NCBI RefSeq assembly: GCF_001570765.1
Contig: NZ_BCSH01000009.1
Coordinates: 89,270-153,269 of the forward strand
DNA from: Nocardiopsis listeri NBRC 13360
GTDB lineage: Bacteria > Actinomycetota > Actinomycetes > Streptosporangiales > Streptosporangiaceae
Direction: 5' to 3'
Length of the DNA: 64,000 nucleotides
Part shown: positions 51,694-61,496 of the stretch, piece after piece
Layout: every line of letters begins with the position of its first letter
How positions within the stretch are numbered: the first letter of the stretch is position 1
The notes under the pieces: model-generated
Told to the model about the DNA's origin: nothing
The model's input: only the letters and a program-made list of their open reading frames with translations
The model's database searches: none
Made by a program: the position numbers and the translations under genes

Positions 51694-52345
51694 CTAGGCT
51701 CTCGCGAAAAGAATCGAACAGATGGGCGACGATGCAGACGAATCCGGTACGCCACACGGTCAACGCCGTCACCCTCACGTCTTTGATGTCCTTTATCGTT
51801 CTTTTGATGCTGGTCATCTTCGTGATGTCGACCAAGAGCGGTGTCAATTCCTCGGACACACTCCTGCGAATCCACCTATGGGGATCGCTCGCCCTGGCCG
51901 TCGTCCTGTGGCTCACCTTCAAGGTGGCCACCCGTCAAGTGTTGATCACCGACACAGGATTCGAGTTGCGGGGCATGTTCGTCGACCGCTTCGTGCCCTT
52001 CCACCTGGTCGACTTCGTGACCATCACCGGAGGGCTCGCCCTGGTGCTGACCGATGGCGGACATCGGCCGATTCCCGGATTCGACCCCTCGCCCTATGGG
52101 GAAATGCGGCGCTACCGGCTCCACCACGCCCCGGGGGATCGACTTCAGGAGGAACTCGACCGCTCTCGGCTTCGGGACGTGGAAGGGGAGGCGCACGAGA
52201 CGACTCGGTTCCGGCCGGACCTGCTCGTACTCGTGGCGACCCTGGTTTTGAGCTTCCTCTCCGCCCAGGCTATCGAGTACCTCTTCGCGTCCTGACAGCA
52301 GCGCTAGAAGTCCATCGCGTTCTCCGCGGAGGTACCGAACTCCGC
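51694..52345 (+). repeat. Diverged duplication, copy 1
   Basis: This 650-base segment is repeated at 54104-54505 with two internal deletions. The match begins at CTAGGCNNTCGCGAAAAGAA and continues through the membrane protein gene and into a minus-strand end, with the shared CTAGAAGTCCATCGCG at 52305 and 54470. Copy 1 keeps a full open frame; copy 2 does not. Confidence 0.75.
51732..52295 (+). CDS. Hypothetical two-pass membrane protein
   Basis: A 187-residue unknown protein with two N-terminal helices (LTSLMSFIVLLMLVIFVM and LWGSLALAVVLWLTF) and a C-terminal helix (LLVLVATLVLSFLSAQAIEY). The middle has the VLITDTGFELRGMFVDRFVP stretch, which resembles a PH-like domain. A truncated relative is at 54142-54458. 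GC is lower than in the flanking housekeeping genes. It may have no function outside the duplication. Confidence 0.6.
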   Translation: MQTNPVRHTVNAVTLTSLMSFIVLLMLVIFVMSTKSGVNSSDTLLRIHLWGSLALAVVLWLTFKVATRQVLITDTGFELRGMFVDRFVPFHLVDFVTITGGLALVLTDGGHRPIPGFDPSPYGEMRRYRLHHAPGDRLQEELDRSRLRDVEGEAHETTRFRPDLLVLVATLVLSFLSAQAIEYLFAS

Positions 52346-52380
52346 CGCGTAGTCCACCGCCTCCGCGACCGACTTCGACG
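52304..52380 (-). pseudogene. C-terminal remnant of a YrhK-like gene
   Basis: The minus-strand frame ends in SAENAMDF, very like the SSETAMDF end of the YrhK-like protein at 54467. Upstream of this the frame is short and unlike the family. It looks like the surviving end of the other copy's downstream gene. Confidence 0.45.
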
Positions 52381-52436
52381 ACGCCCCTGAGGATGCCTCC
52401 GCGCCCCCGTCACGCCACACCGTTGCGCTCGCTGGC

Positions 52437-52467
52437 TTGACAAGAGCCCTACGTGTCAACTTATGCT
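52437..52467 (+). promoter_or_regulatory. Promoter with overlapping inverted repeat; leaderless gene
   Basis: TTGACA (52437-52442) and TGTCAA (52454-52459) are perfect 6-base arms with 11 bases between. The first arm is a consensus -35 and a TATGCT at 52462-52467 acts as -10, 19 bases away. The ATG at 52474 falls where transcription should begin, so the message may be leaderless. The repeat overlaps the promoter, and the encoded protein has a helix-turn-helix, so autorepression is possible. Confidence 0.5.
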
Positions 52468-52473
52468 TTACGC

Positions 52474-53082
52474 ATGCAAGAGAAGTTAACAGAAGCGCTG
52501 CGGGCTTTGAAATCCCACACGGACGCCCTCCTCGCGTCACGCGTCCTGACCGCCACCAACGACTGGGCCAACCCGATCGGGCACGCCGTGAGCATGCAAA
52601 CGGCAGCCGAGGACGTTGTGCGCGCGGTCGTGGAGCAAGCACGCCAGAACGGCGCTACGTGGCAGGTGATCGGCGACGCCCTCGGCGTGAGCAGGCAAGC
52701 GGCGTTTCAGCGCTACGGCAAACCCATCGACCCCAGAACAGGACAACCCATGAACAACACCCCGCTCCCCGGCACCGTCGAACTGGTCGCTTCCGTGATC
52801 GAAGACCTCGCCTCCGGGCACTGGTCACGTGTCACCGAGCAGTTCGACCCGACCATGTGCGACGGACTTTCAGAGGACGCGCTCGCCGCCGCGTGGGCGC
52901 AGATCGTCGGCCTGTCGGGAGCGTTCGAGGGGCAGGGAAAGCCGGAGGTCGCCCGGGCCGGTGATGTGACGGTCACGAACACGCCGATCTCGTTCGAGGC
53001 GGGCGACTACACCGCACGGATCACGTTCCGTGACGACCGCACCATCGCCGGGCTGCACATCCTCGAAAGGCAGACGTCGTGA
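52474..53082 (+). CDS. HTH protein with DUF3887-like domain
   Basis: A 202-residue protein. The N-terminal half has a helix-turn-helix TWQVIGDALGVSRQAAFQRY and an alpha-helical lead; the C-terminal half (VELVASVIEDLASGHWSRVT onward) resembles DUF3887, a nuclear-transport-factor-2-like fold. ATG 52474 is chosen; the upstream GTG lies in the promoter. It overlaps the CPBP protease gene by 4 bases (GTGA). It may regulate itself and the protease. Combination of both domains in one chain is seen here, and function is inferred. Confidence 0.72.
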   Translation: MQEKLTEALRALKSHTDALLASRVLTATNDWANPIGHAVSMQTAAEDVVRAVVEQARQNGATWQVIGDALGVSRQAAFQRYGKPIDPRTGQPMNNTPLPGTVELVASVIEDLASGHWSRVTEQFDPTMCDGLSEDALAAAWAQIVGLSGAFEGQGKPEVARAGDVTVTNTPISFEAGDYTARITFRDDRTIAGLHILERQTS

Positions 53083-54107
53083 CCATGAAACCTCCAGTCG
53101 GTGCGAAGACGGCCCAGGCCCGAGGCGGACCCCGCATGAACAGACGCGACCTGCGATCCATCAGCGTGTTCACCATCTTGTCGTTCGCGCTCGCCTGGTT
53201 GCTCGCGCTCCCGCTCTGGCTCGGCGATGGACTCACCAGCCCTTGGTTCCCCGCCGTCGCCGTCGCGACGATGATGACACCGACGATCGCCGCCCTGATC
53301 GTCGTGTTCTTCATGGAACGACCGCGGCACAAGGCGTGGACGCTGGGACTATGGCCGCTCAGGCCGGCTCCAAGGCTGCTCGGCTACGCCGCCCTGGGGA
53401 TCTTCGTGCCCATCGCACTCGTCCTGGTTGCGCTCCCAGTCGGCGCGCTCCTGGGGGTCTACCCGGCCGACTTCGCGAACTTCTCCGCCTTCCAGCAGTC
53501 CCTCGACGAGCAAGTGGGCACATCGGGAGCGGCCGAAACCCCGATCCCGATCGGCGCGCTCATCGCCCTCCAGCTCGCCACACTCCCCCTGGCGGCGTTC
53601 ATCAACCTCATCCCAGCGCTGGGCGAGGAACTCGGGTGGCGGGGATGGCTGCTTCCCAAGCTGATGCCTCTAGGCACTCTTCCGGCTCTGTTGGTCTCCG
53701 GCGTGATCTGGGGCCTTTGGCACGCCCCGCTCATCCTGCTCGGGTACAACTACCCCGGCGCGCCGGGCTGGCTCGGCCTGACCGCGATGGTCATCATGTG
53801 CGTCCTGGTCGGTGCGGTCTTCGGCTGGCTGCGGCTCCGATCAGGATCGGTATGGCCCGCCGCCCTCGCCCACGCCGCGTTCAACGGGGCCGGCGGCAGC
53901 TACCTCCTCTTCGCGATGGCGGGCGAGCACATCGACACCACGCAAGCGACGATCCTTGGCTGGAGCGGTTGGATCGTACCGCTCGCGTTCGTGGTGATCC
54001 TGATCGCCACCGAACAGTTCGCCCCCGCCAAGCACCCGACCACCCCGCCACGGAAATCCGAGTCACCGTCACCATCTACCCATCGAATCAACGACTCGGA
54101 ACACTAG
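53079..54107 (+). CDS. CPBP-family intramembrane glutamic endopeptidase
   Basis: A 342-residue membrane protease with about eight helices. The three ABI/CPBP motifs are visible: GEELGWRGWLLPKLM, IWGLWHAPLILLG and LAHAAFNGAGG. Rce1-like catalysis uses the Glu of EE and the two His. GTG 53079 overlaps the HTH gene stop. Such proteins often give self-immunity to bacteriocins or process CAAX-like peptides. No peptide gene is found here. The operon with an HTH/DUF3887 protein suggests a stress-response module. Confidence 0.85.
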   Translation: MTMKPPVGAKTAQARGGPRMNRRDLRSISVFTILSFALAWLLALPLWLGDGLTSPWFPAVAVATMMTPTIAALIVVFFMERPRHKAWTLGLWPLRPAPRLLGYAALGIFVPIALVLVALPVGALLGVYPADFANFSAFQQSLDEQVGTSGAAETPIPIGALIALQLATLPLAAFINLIPALGEELGWRGWLLPKLMPLGTLPALLVSGVIWGLWHAPLILLGYNYPGAPGWLGLTAMVIMCVLVGAVFGWLRLRSGSVWPAALAHAAFNGAGGSYLLFAMAGEHIDTTQATILGWSGWIVPLAFVVILIATEQFAPAKHPTTPPRKSESPSPSTHRINDSEH

Positions 54108-54505
54108 GCGTTCGCGAAAAGAAGCGAACCGGTAGGCGACGATGCGGACGAAACCGGTATGCCGCACGGTCACCGCCGCCACTCTCACGTCTCTGATGTC
54201 CTTCACCACCCTGTTGACGCCGGCCATCACAGGAGGGCTCGCCCTGGTGCTGACCGATGGCGGACATCGGCCGGTCCCCGGCTTCGCCACGCCCCGGGCA
54301 CCCTTCTCCAGAACGAATTCGACCGCTCTCGGCTCCGGGACGTGGAAGGGGAGGCGCGCGAGAGAAGCCGATTTCGCCCGGACCTGCTCGTACTCGTGGC
54401 GGCCCTCGTTCTGAGCTTCCTCACCGCCTACTCCCTCTTGTGCCTTTTCGCGTCCTGACCGGGGCACTAGAAGTCCATCGCGGTCTCCGAGGACGTGCCG
54501 CCGGA
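54104..54505 (+). repeat. Diverged duplication, copy 2 (partly deleted)
   Basis: Partner of 51694-52345 at an offset of 2410 bases on the left side. Copy 2 lost about 200 bases between short GCCATC-like repeats and about 40 bases further on. The remaining right end matches again at CTAGAAGTCCATCGCG. The HTH/CPBP gene pair lies between the two copies. Confidence 0.75.
54142..54458 (+). pseudogene. Truncated copy of the 51732-52295 membrane protein gene
   Basis: The start MRTKPVCRTVTAATLTSLMS matches the start of the gene at 51732, then jumps to ITGGLALVLTDGGHRPVPGF, which is residue about 98 of the full protein. A second deletion shifts the frame, so the last helix (LLVLVAALVLSFLTA) is read in another frame and the first frame ends at 54414. 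Both deletions and the frameshift make a functional product unlikely. Confidence 0.75.
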
Positions 54506-54763
54506 TCCACCTTGGCCCTGAATGCTCCGAATGTGCACCAGGCGGGTGAGTCGAATGGCCGGGCGGATCAGGAGTTCGATGCTGCCGATGAGAAAGCACC
54601 AGGTCCCGGGGACCATCATGCTCGAATAGAAGAACATGATGCTCCCGGCGATGAACCACGCCGCGATCAGGATGTCGTTGCAGATGCTGACGACTTCGTA
54701 GCGACGCCGGATGACCAGCTCATGGTGGCCGATGTGCACGGTCAATGGCCGGTGCTCGGGCAT
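54467..54763 (-). CDS. YrhK-like membrane protein
   Basis: A 98-residue protein with the YrhK domain: HELVIRRRYEVVSICNDILI then WCFLIGSIELLIRPAIRL. Two hydrophobic helices are present. ATG 54763 follows GAGGGAGGACAC. Its C-terminal SSETAMDF is duplicated as a remnant at 52304. YrhK proteins are uncharacterised; this one is probably a small inner-membrane protein. Confidence 0.8.
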   Translation of the reverse strand: MPEHRPLTVHIGHHELVIRRRYEVVSICNDILIAAWFIAGSIMFFYSSMMVPGTWCFLIGSIELLIRPAIRLTRLVHIRSIQGQGGSGGTSSETAMDF

Positions 54764-55390
54764 GTGTCCTCCCTCGGGTACCTCCTCGTATCCTGCACGT
54801 GCTGTACATGCCGGACACGCTCCGTGATGGGGCGTGTCGCCCAGAATCCGTTTTTCCCGCTCGTATCCGGGGCCTGAGCGCCTCGTCCATCCCTCTCCGC
54901 GAGGGGTGCTCCCGCAGGAGTGCCCGCCGGTCGTTCTGCGTGCTGTCACCGTCCGGCGCCCGAGTGATGAACGTGTTGAGTCGGATGGTTCCGCGTTCGA
55001 TCCAGGACCGGATCGTGGCTCGAATCGTTGGAGCACGAACGAACGCGGACGACCTGTTGACGTGTCTTCCCGAGGAAGGTGCGGAGACCGACCCGCGCGG
55101 AACGAAGGCGGGATGAGACTCCGGTCGGATCTCAGGTCTTGGTGGCCACGAGCCGGTTCGCGGTCGTTCGGGGATGCTCGACCGCGCTGGTGTGGTCATT
55201 CCCCGAACACGCGAACGGCCACCGTCCGATGAGCCAGGACACCACCTTCGGCATTCCTGTTCCTCCTCGGTCGAGGGGAAGGCTCTGGGAAACCGGGTTC
55301 GGAATTCGGGATGACAATCGAGAATGCGGAATTCGGTATTCGCTAACAGACACCGGGGCCTCACGCAACCGTCTGGCCGTGACCACAAGA
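54764..55390. other. Gene-poor stretch, possible decayed SDR tail
   Basis: No convincing gene was found across 54764-55645. One plus-strand frame ends RSIQDRIVARIVGARTN then NADDLLTCLPEEG and stops at 55116; it looks like the C-terminus of a short-chain dehydrogenase but has no upstream part. Short AATTCGG repeats occur near 55301-55336. The stretch is lower in GC than the surroundings and probably holds decayed DNA and the helR promoter. Confidence 0.5.
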
Positions 55391-55394
55391 TAGG

Positions 55395-55400
55395 TATAAT
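55395..55400 (+). promoter_or_regulatory. Consensus -10 (TATAAT) upstream of helR leader
   Basis: A perfect TATAAT in GC-rich DNA, 240 bases upstream of the helR start. No good -35 is seen 17 bases before. If used, the mRNA would have a leader of about 240 bases with the two stem-loops and small frame at 55486-55549. Confidence 0.4.
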
Positions 55401-55485
55401 GCCATCGACGGTCACTGTGATGTCAGGGACTTCCGCGCCATCGGATGACGGGTTGCATTAACGTCGAAGATGTGGCCTAGCGTTC

Positions 55486-55549
55486 ATGACGCCCATCGAA
55501 CCCGATGGGCGATAAGCGCCCCGGGTCGTCCTTTCCGGCAAGCACGACT
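55486..55549 (+). promoter_or_regulatory. Structured leader with 9-codon reading frame upstream of helR
   Basis: ATG at 55486 encodes MTPIEPDGR and stops at TAA 55513-55515. The frame contains a perfect hairpin CGCCCATCG-AACC-CGATGGGCG (55490-55511). A second stem (55524-55533 with 55540-55549, one mismatch and one G-U) follows. Reading of the small frame would melt the first hairpin. This layout resembles ribosome-mediated attenuators of antibiotic-resistance genes; whether it works so here is inferred. Confidence 0.45.
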
Positions 55550-55645
55550 CAGGTATGACTCTCCTCGCGGGCGCCCCTGATATCCCACGACGTCGTGATG
55601 GTTCGCTCTTTCCGATCATCGTGAAGCATAGAGAACGGAGTGCGA

Positions 55646-57775
55646 GTGCACCTGGACAGTGTCTCCACACCACTGAACGAAGACTCCGCCGCGCACGCGG
55701 CGGCCGTGGCCGAGGAGCAGTCGGTCCTCGACGAAGCCTTCGCCCGCCGCGACGAGCTACTCCAGCACCTCGACGCCGAACTCGCGATCCCGGCGGGCGA
55801 CGCGACCGGGCATGCCCGGATGCGCGTGTTGGCCGCCCACCGCGAGGAGCTGCGGCGCGCCGACCAGGGTCTGATCTTCGGCCGACTCGACGCGCTCGAC
55901 CGGACGGTCCTGCATGTGGGGCGGGTCGGTATCTCCAGCGCCGGAGACGACGATGATCCCCTGGTGATCGATTGGCGTGCACCGGCCGCACGGGCCTTCT
56001 ACACCGCGACACCGATCGACCCCCAGGGCCAGGGCCGACGTCGCCACGTACGCGTCGACGGGTGCGTGGTGATCGGCGTCGATGACGAACCACTCGATGG
56101 GTCGGGTGCGAACGAGCTGGTCGGTGAGGGCGCCCTGCTCGCAGCCCTCGACGAGCGGCGCACCGGCCGAATGGGCACCGCCGCGGCCACCCTGCAACGT
56201 GAGCAGGACTATGTGATCCGCGCCGACTCCCGCGGGCCGCTGGTCGTCCAAGGCGGCCCGGGCACCGGCAAGACCGTGGTGGCACTGCACCGAGTGGCGT
56301 ACCTGCTCTTCACCCATCCGCGGCTCGCCGCACAGGGCGTACTGGTTCTCGGACCGTCACTGCGTTTCCTGGACTACATCACCCAGGTGCTGCCGGCACT
56401 CGGGGAGACCGCCATCGTCTCGGCGACCTGCGACACCCTCGTGCCGGGAATCGGTGTGGAGCGTGCCGAGCCGCGCGAAGTCGCGGAGATCAAAGGTCGG
56501 GCGCTCTGGCAACAGGCACTCTCCGGGTACTCCGCGGCGCTCGTCCCGCGGCCCGTCGACCTCGAACTGGAGTGGGAGGGGGAGCGGTACACGATCGATG
56601 AACGACGGGTCGCCAGAGCCCTCGCCTCGGCTACCTCGGGGCACTCCTACCACGCGGCGCGCGCCGGCTTCAGCGAACAGGTCCACCATCTTCTGACCGA
56701 TGCGATAGCCGAACGCAACGAAGAGACACTGGCGAGAATGGAGGAGGGCTTCGAGGACATACTCGATCGGTTCGACGCCGGATTCGCTCACTCCGACAAT
56801 CGTGCCGCGAGCAATGGCACCACCGGCACCGATGTCGACGGGGAACTCACGGAGGAGGACCTGGAGCGGCTGCACGACCGGATCGCCACCGACCCCGGCG
56901 TGGCCGCGACGTTGCGGGAATGGTGGCCGACCCGCGATACGAAGGTGGAACTACGTCGGCTCCTTGGTGACGAAGCGCTCTTGCGCCGATGGGTGCCGGG
57001 GCTCACCGACACCGAAAGAGGAATGGTTCTCGCTGAACCGCGAGAGTGGGCGAGCAGCGACATCCCCCTGTTCGATGCCCTGGCCGACTCGCTGGGTGAT
57101 GCTCGGTCGAACGGTGAGCAGGGGGAGTTTCTGACCGATCGTGCCGCGGCGCGCAGGGACTGGGTCTACGGACACGTCGTCATCGACGAAGCCCAGGAGC
57201 TCTCGGAGATGCAGTGGCAGATGGTGATGCGCCGATGCCCTTCGCGGTCGATCACCGCTGTAGGCGACATCGACCAGGCCGAGGCGCCGCACCGGCACAC
57301 CACCTGGGAGGAGGCGGTCGGTGCGGCCTTCGGCGAGAGGTGGACGGAGGCCCGATTGACCATCTGTTACCGCACTCCGTTCGAGGTCATGGCTCTCACC
57401 GGGCCGGTGCTCCAGAACGCGGGTAGCCGGAACGAGCCGCCTCGCGCGGTCCGGGCCTCAGGCGTCGAGCCCTGGGAACGCGCTGTGGAAGAGGGCCATC
57501 TCGTGGCCGAGGCGGCACGTGTCGTCGAGGAGCTGTCGAAACGATGGACGGGAGGGCTGGTCGGTGTCATCGCGCCCCTCGAACGCGTGCCGGCTTTGCG
57601 CGCGGCGCTACCCGACGTATCGGTTCTCTCCGCGACCGAGGCCAAGGGCCTGGAATGGGACGCCACCCTGCTCATCGACGCCCCGGGCATCGTCGCTGAA
57701 CCGCGAGGCTGGAACGGGCTCTATGTCGCGCTCACCCGATGCACCCAGGAACTGGGGCGACTGCATCTGACGTGA
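55646..57775 (+). CDS. helR: HelR-like RNA polymerase-releasing helicase (UvrD/HelD family)
   Basis: A 709-residue SF1 helicase-like ATPase. Walker A: VVQGGPGTGKTVVALHRVAY. Walker B: YGHVVIDEAQELSEMQWQM. Motif IV-VI segments: LTICYRTPFEVMAL and ATEAKGLEWDATLLID; ending YVALTRCTQELGRLHL. An N-terminal coiled-coil (about residues 15-75) and a middle insertion fit HelR/HelD proteins, which push stalled polymerase off DNA. In other actinomycetes HelR gives rifamycin tolerance. GTG 55646 has AACGGAG 5 bases upstream; GTG 55640 is inside this site. The gene has a long leader (see 55486). Confidence 0.82.
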   Translation: MHLDSVSTPLNEDSAAHAAAVAEEQSVLDEAFARRDELLQHLDAELAIPAGDATGHARMRVLAAHREELRRADQGLIFGRLDALDRTVLHVGRVGISSAGDDDDPLVIDWRAPAARAFYTATPIDPQGQGRRRHVRVDGCVVIGVDDEPLDGSGANELVGEGALLAALDERRTGRMGTAAATLQREQDYVIRADSRGPLVVQGGPGTGKTVVALHRVAYLLFTHPRLAAQGVLVLGPSLRFLDYITQVLPALGETAIVSATCDTLVPGIGVERAEPREVAEIKGRALWQQALSGYSAALVPRPVDLELEWEGERYTIDERRVARALASATSGHSYHAARAGFSEQVHHLLTDAIAERNEETLARMEEGFEDILDRFDAGFAHSDNRAASNGTTGTDVDGELTEEDLERLHDRIATDPGVAATLREWWPTRDTKVELRRLLGDEALLRRWVPGLTDTERGMVLAEPREWASSDIPLFDALADSLGDARSNGEQGEFLTDRAAARRDWVYGHVVIDEAQELSEMQWQMVMRRCPSRSITAVGDIDQAEAPHRHTTWEEAVGAAFGERWTEARLTICYRTPFEVMALTGPVLQNAGSRNEPPRAVRASGVEPWERAVEEGHLVAEAARVVEELSKRWTGGLVGVIAPLERVPALRAALPDVSVLSATEAKGLEWDATLLIDAPGIVAEPRGWNGLYVALTRCTQELGRLHLT

Positions 57776-57808
57776 AGGGATCCCGTTCCCACCGATCGCT
57801 TCGCCGGA

Positions 57809-57836
57809 CGCTCGGCCGGGGTTCCCCGGCCGAGCG
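57809..57836. terminator. Bidirectional terminator hairpin
   Basis: CGCTCGGCCGGGG (57809-57821) and CCCCGGCCGAGCG (57824-57836) are perfect 13-base arms with a TT between. It sits in the 109-base gap between the convergent helR and phosphatase genes, where both transcripts end. No T-run follows, which is common in high-GC actinomycetes. Confidence 0.65.
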
Positions 57837-57884
57837 CCGTGCGTGGTCGACCACCGGGTCCGGTCGTCGACCTTCGCACGGCCG

Positions 57885-58516
57885 TCAGTCCGGCGGGTCC
57901 AGCGGTGACATCGCGGGGGAGTGGTTGAACAACCGGAGTTTGGCCGCCCCCGGTTCGATGAGGGAGACGAAACCCGAAGCGACGTCGACGATGCTCAGAC
58001 TCGCCGGATGGCTCGGCACCGTGCGACTCGGGTCCAGTCCCACGGCGGCCCCGAGGAAGGCCCGGACCGGCCCGCCATGGGTGACGACCAGGAGCGTCCC
58101 ATGGTCACCCTCCCTCGCCCGCCGCACGGCGGCGTCCACCCCGGCGACCACCCGATCGGTGAGTTCGCCGAAGCTCTCGGCGCCCGGGGGGTGGAACCTC
58201 CCCGCCCGCCACTCGGTGTACTCTGCGGCGTCCTCCTCCTTGATCTGCGCCGAGTACCGCCCCTCCCAGTCGCCCAGGTAGGCCTCGTTGAGCCTGGGAT
58301 CGCACACATCCGGTTCGACACCGAGCACCTCGGCGGTCTCCCGCGTGCGACACAGACTCGAAGTGACGACGTACCCGGGGGCCAGGTGAGCGACCGTCCG
58401 CGCCAGCGCGGCGACCTGCCGGCGCCCGTCCTGCGACAGGCCGATGTCCTGCTGCCCTTGGAGACGGCGCTGTCCGTTCCACGCGGTTTCGCCGTGGCGG
58501 ACCAGGATCAGTCGCG

Positions 58517-58520
<4 letters not shown>
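57885..58520 (-). CDS. Histidine phosphatase family protein
   Basis: A 211-residue phosphoglycerate mutase-like enzyme. Catalytic motif: LILVRHGETAWNGQRRLQGQ, with the nucleophilic His in RHG. Second His/Glu: LLVVTHGGPVRAFLGAA, and LNEAYLGDWEGR carries the Glu base. ATG 58520 overlaps the ATPase stop (ATGA). As part of the importer operon it probably removes phosphate from the imported compound, or is a housekeeping phosphatase. The coupling favours a transport-linked role. Confidence 0.87.
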
Positions 58521-59629
<1,109 letters not shown>

Positions 59630-59667
59630 GTCGGTCCTTTCGACCTGGTGAAGGCCGGTCCTTGAGG

Positions 59668-61446
59668 TCATGAGTTCGAGTTCCAGGGCTGGGCGGCGCC
59701 TTCGAAACGCCGGGCGATGATGGTCGCCGCGACCGAGATCACCGCGATGACGACCGTGACCGCGTTGGCCAATTGAGTGAAGTTCTCCGAGGAGTACTGG
59801 TAGGTGAGGACGGCCAGGACCGGCATCGCCGGGGTCGCCAGCAGCACGACCAGGGAGAGGTCGCGCACCATCTGGACGAACACGAGCACCCCGCCGGTGA
59901 ACAGACCACGGGCCGTCAACGGCGCGATGATGGCGCCGATCCTGCGGAACAGACCGGCGCCGGCCATCACCGCGGACTCCTCGACGTCCTTGGAGACCTG
60001 GCTCAGGGCCGCGGTGCCCGACCGGACCGAGAACGGGATCGTCGCCGCGATCCCGGCCAACACGAGGATCGCGAACGTTCCGTACAGGCTCGGAAGAGGG
60101 CCGATGGGCGCCCCGAACTGCGCGATGAACGCCGCGCCCAGCGCGATTCCCGGGATGAGGAACGGCACGAACGAGGTGACGTTCAAGGTCCCCACCAGCC
60201 ACTTCGGGCCGCTCGACCGGGTGATGACATAGGAGATGAGCAGCCCGAGGACACCGGCGCCGATCGCCACGCACACCCCGAGCAGGACGGTGTTCCAGGT
60301 GGCCTGAAGGATCTGCGGGTTGTTCAGCACACCCGGCTGTCCCTGGGCGAGCGCGGGGTCCGAACCACCGATCCAGTAGTGCAGGGTCAGCCCGGAGGTG
60401 AAGTCGTTCGTGTGTCGGGTCAGCGAACTGAGCACCAGCACGATGCCGGGCACGATCGTGGTGCACGTGACCAGCAGCCACGCGAGCCCGGCCACGGGGC
60501 GCCCCAGGATCCCGAGTTCGACGCCCCGTCGACGGCCGCCCTTGCCGGTGATCGTCTCGAAGCTCCGTCGACCCCCGGTGACGCGGGTCGACGCGTACAT
60601 GATCAGCGCCGCGACGAGGATGAGCACGATCGACAACACGTATCCGCGTGAGACGTCACCGGTCGAGATCGCCCCGTACAACCGGGTCGAGAGCGTGTGG
60701 AACCGGACCGGCAGACCCAGCAGGGCGGGTGAGACGAAGTTGGAGACCCCTTCGGCGAACGCGAGCAGCGCGCCGGAGATCATCGCCGGGGCCACCACGG
60801 GCAACGCGATGTCCTTGGCCACCCGCAGCGTGGAGGCGCCCGTCATCTCAGCGGCCTCCATGAGGTCGCCGTTGACACCGGCCAGCGCCGCCGCGATGAG
60901 CATGAACGACAGTGAGAAGTAGTGGGCCGTCAAGGTCGCGGCGATCGGCACCGGGCCCCAGGCCAACCAGTCCGGGACGGAGATCCCCAGGTTCACGAGG
61001 ATTCCGGTGGATCCGCCCACCAGGTCGTTGCGAAAGACCGACTCCCACGCCAGCGCCAGCGCGAAGCTCGGTAGCGCGAAGGGGATCATCGCCAGCAATC
61101 CAAGGAGCCTTCGCCCGGGGACGCGGGTCATCACCACGACCCAGGCGAGGAATCCACCGATCACCGTGGAGCCCACGGCCGTGGCGACCCCCATGAGGAT
61201 CGAGTTGCCCATGGGCCGCCACAGCAGGTTCTGCGACATCGGGCTGGCGAACACGTCCGACCACGCCTGGCGGTTATCGCTCTGCAAGGTCGTGTTGACC
61301 AGCCCGATGAGCGGTGCCATCACCAGGACCAGGAGGACGAGCAGGGTGCCGGCCCCCAGCACCACGGTCGGCCGGGTGAGCGCCGTGCGCGCACGGGCCA
61401 CCGTACGGCCGACCGTGGTGCGGCGGGGAGCGGGTGCCGTTGACAT
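59668..61446 (-). CDS. ABC transporter permease, two fused domains (FbpB-like)
   Basis: A 592-residue permease with two homologous halves of about six helices each. The EAA loops are EAAEMTGASTLRVAKDIALP in the first half and ESAVMAGAGLFRRIGAIIAP in the second. Fused permeases of this kind occur in Fe3+, 2-aminoethylphosphonate and thiamine importers. The gene lies 38 bases upstream of the ATPase and 50 bases after the binding protein, in one operon with both. Confidence 0.88.
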   Translation of the reverse strand: MSTAPAPRRTTVGRTVARARTALTRPTVVLGAGTLLVLLVLVMAPLIGLVNTTLQSDNRQAWSDVFASPMSQNLLWRPMGNSILMGVATAVGSTVIGGFLAWVVVMTRVPGRRLLGLLAMIPFALPSFALALAWESVFRNDLVGGSTGILVNLGISVPDWLAWGPVPIAATLTAHYFSLSFMLIAAALAGVNGDLMEAAEMTGASTLRVAKDIALPVVAPAMISGALLAFAEGVSNFVSPALLGLPVRFHTLSTRLYGAISTGDVSRGYVLSIVLILVAALIMYASTRVTGGRRSFETITGKGGRRRGVELGILGRPVAGLAWLLVTCTTIVPGIVLVLSSLTRHTNDFTSGLTLHYWIGGSDPALAQGQPGVLNNPQILQATWNTVLLGVCVAIGAGVLGLLISYVITRSSGPKWLVGTLNVTSFVPFLIPGIALGAAFIAQFGAPIGPLPSLYGTFAILVLAGIAATIPFSVRSGTAALSQVSKDVEESAVMAGAGLFRRIGAIIAPLTARGLFTGGVLVFVQMVRDLSLVVLLATPAMPVLAVLTYQYSSENFTQLANAVTVVIAVISVAATIIARRFEGAAQPWNSNS

Positions 61447-61496
61447 CGGGTCCTTTCGGGCGGTGAGGAGATGGAGAGAGGGGCGGGGCTATGGGG

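Noticed and set aside
54720..55415. Minus- and plus-strand frames in the gene-poor stretch before helR
   Set aside because: Codon composition is random-like, starts lack ribosome sites, and no domain is seen apart from a possible short SDR tail.
55520..55550. Rifamycin-associated element upstream of helR
   Set aside because: CTTTCCGGCAAGC has some likeness to the GGGGCTTGC-GCAAG core, but symmetry and length do not match; I describe it as a stem-loop only.
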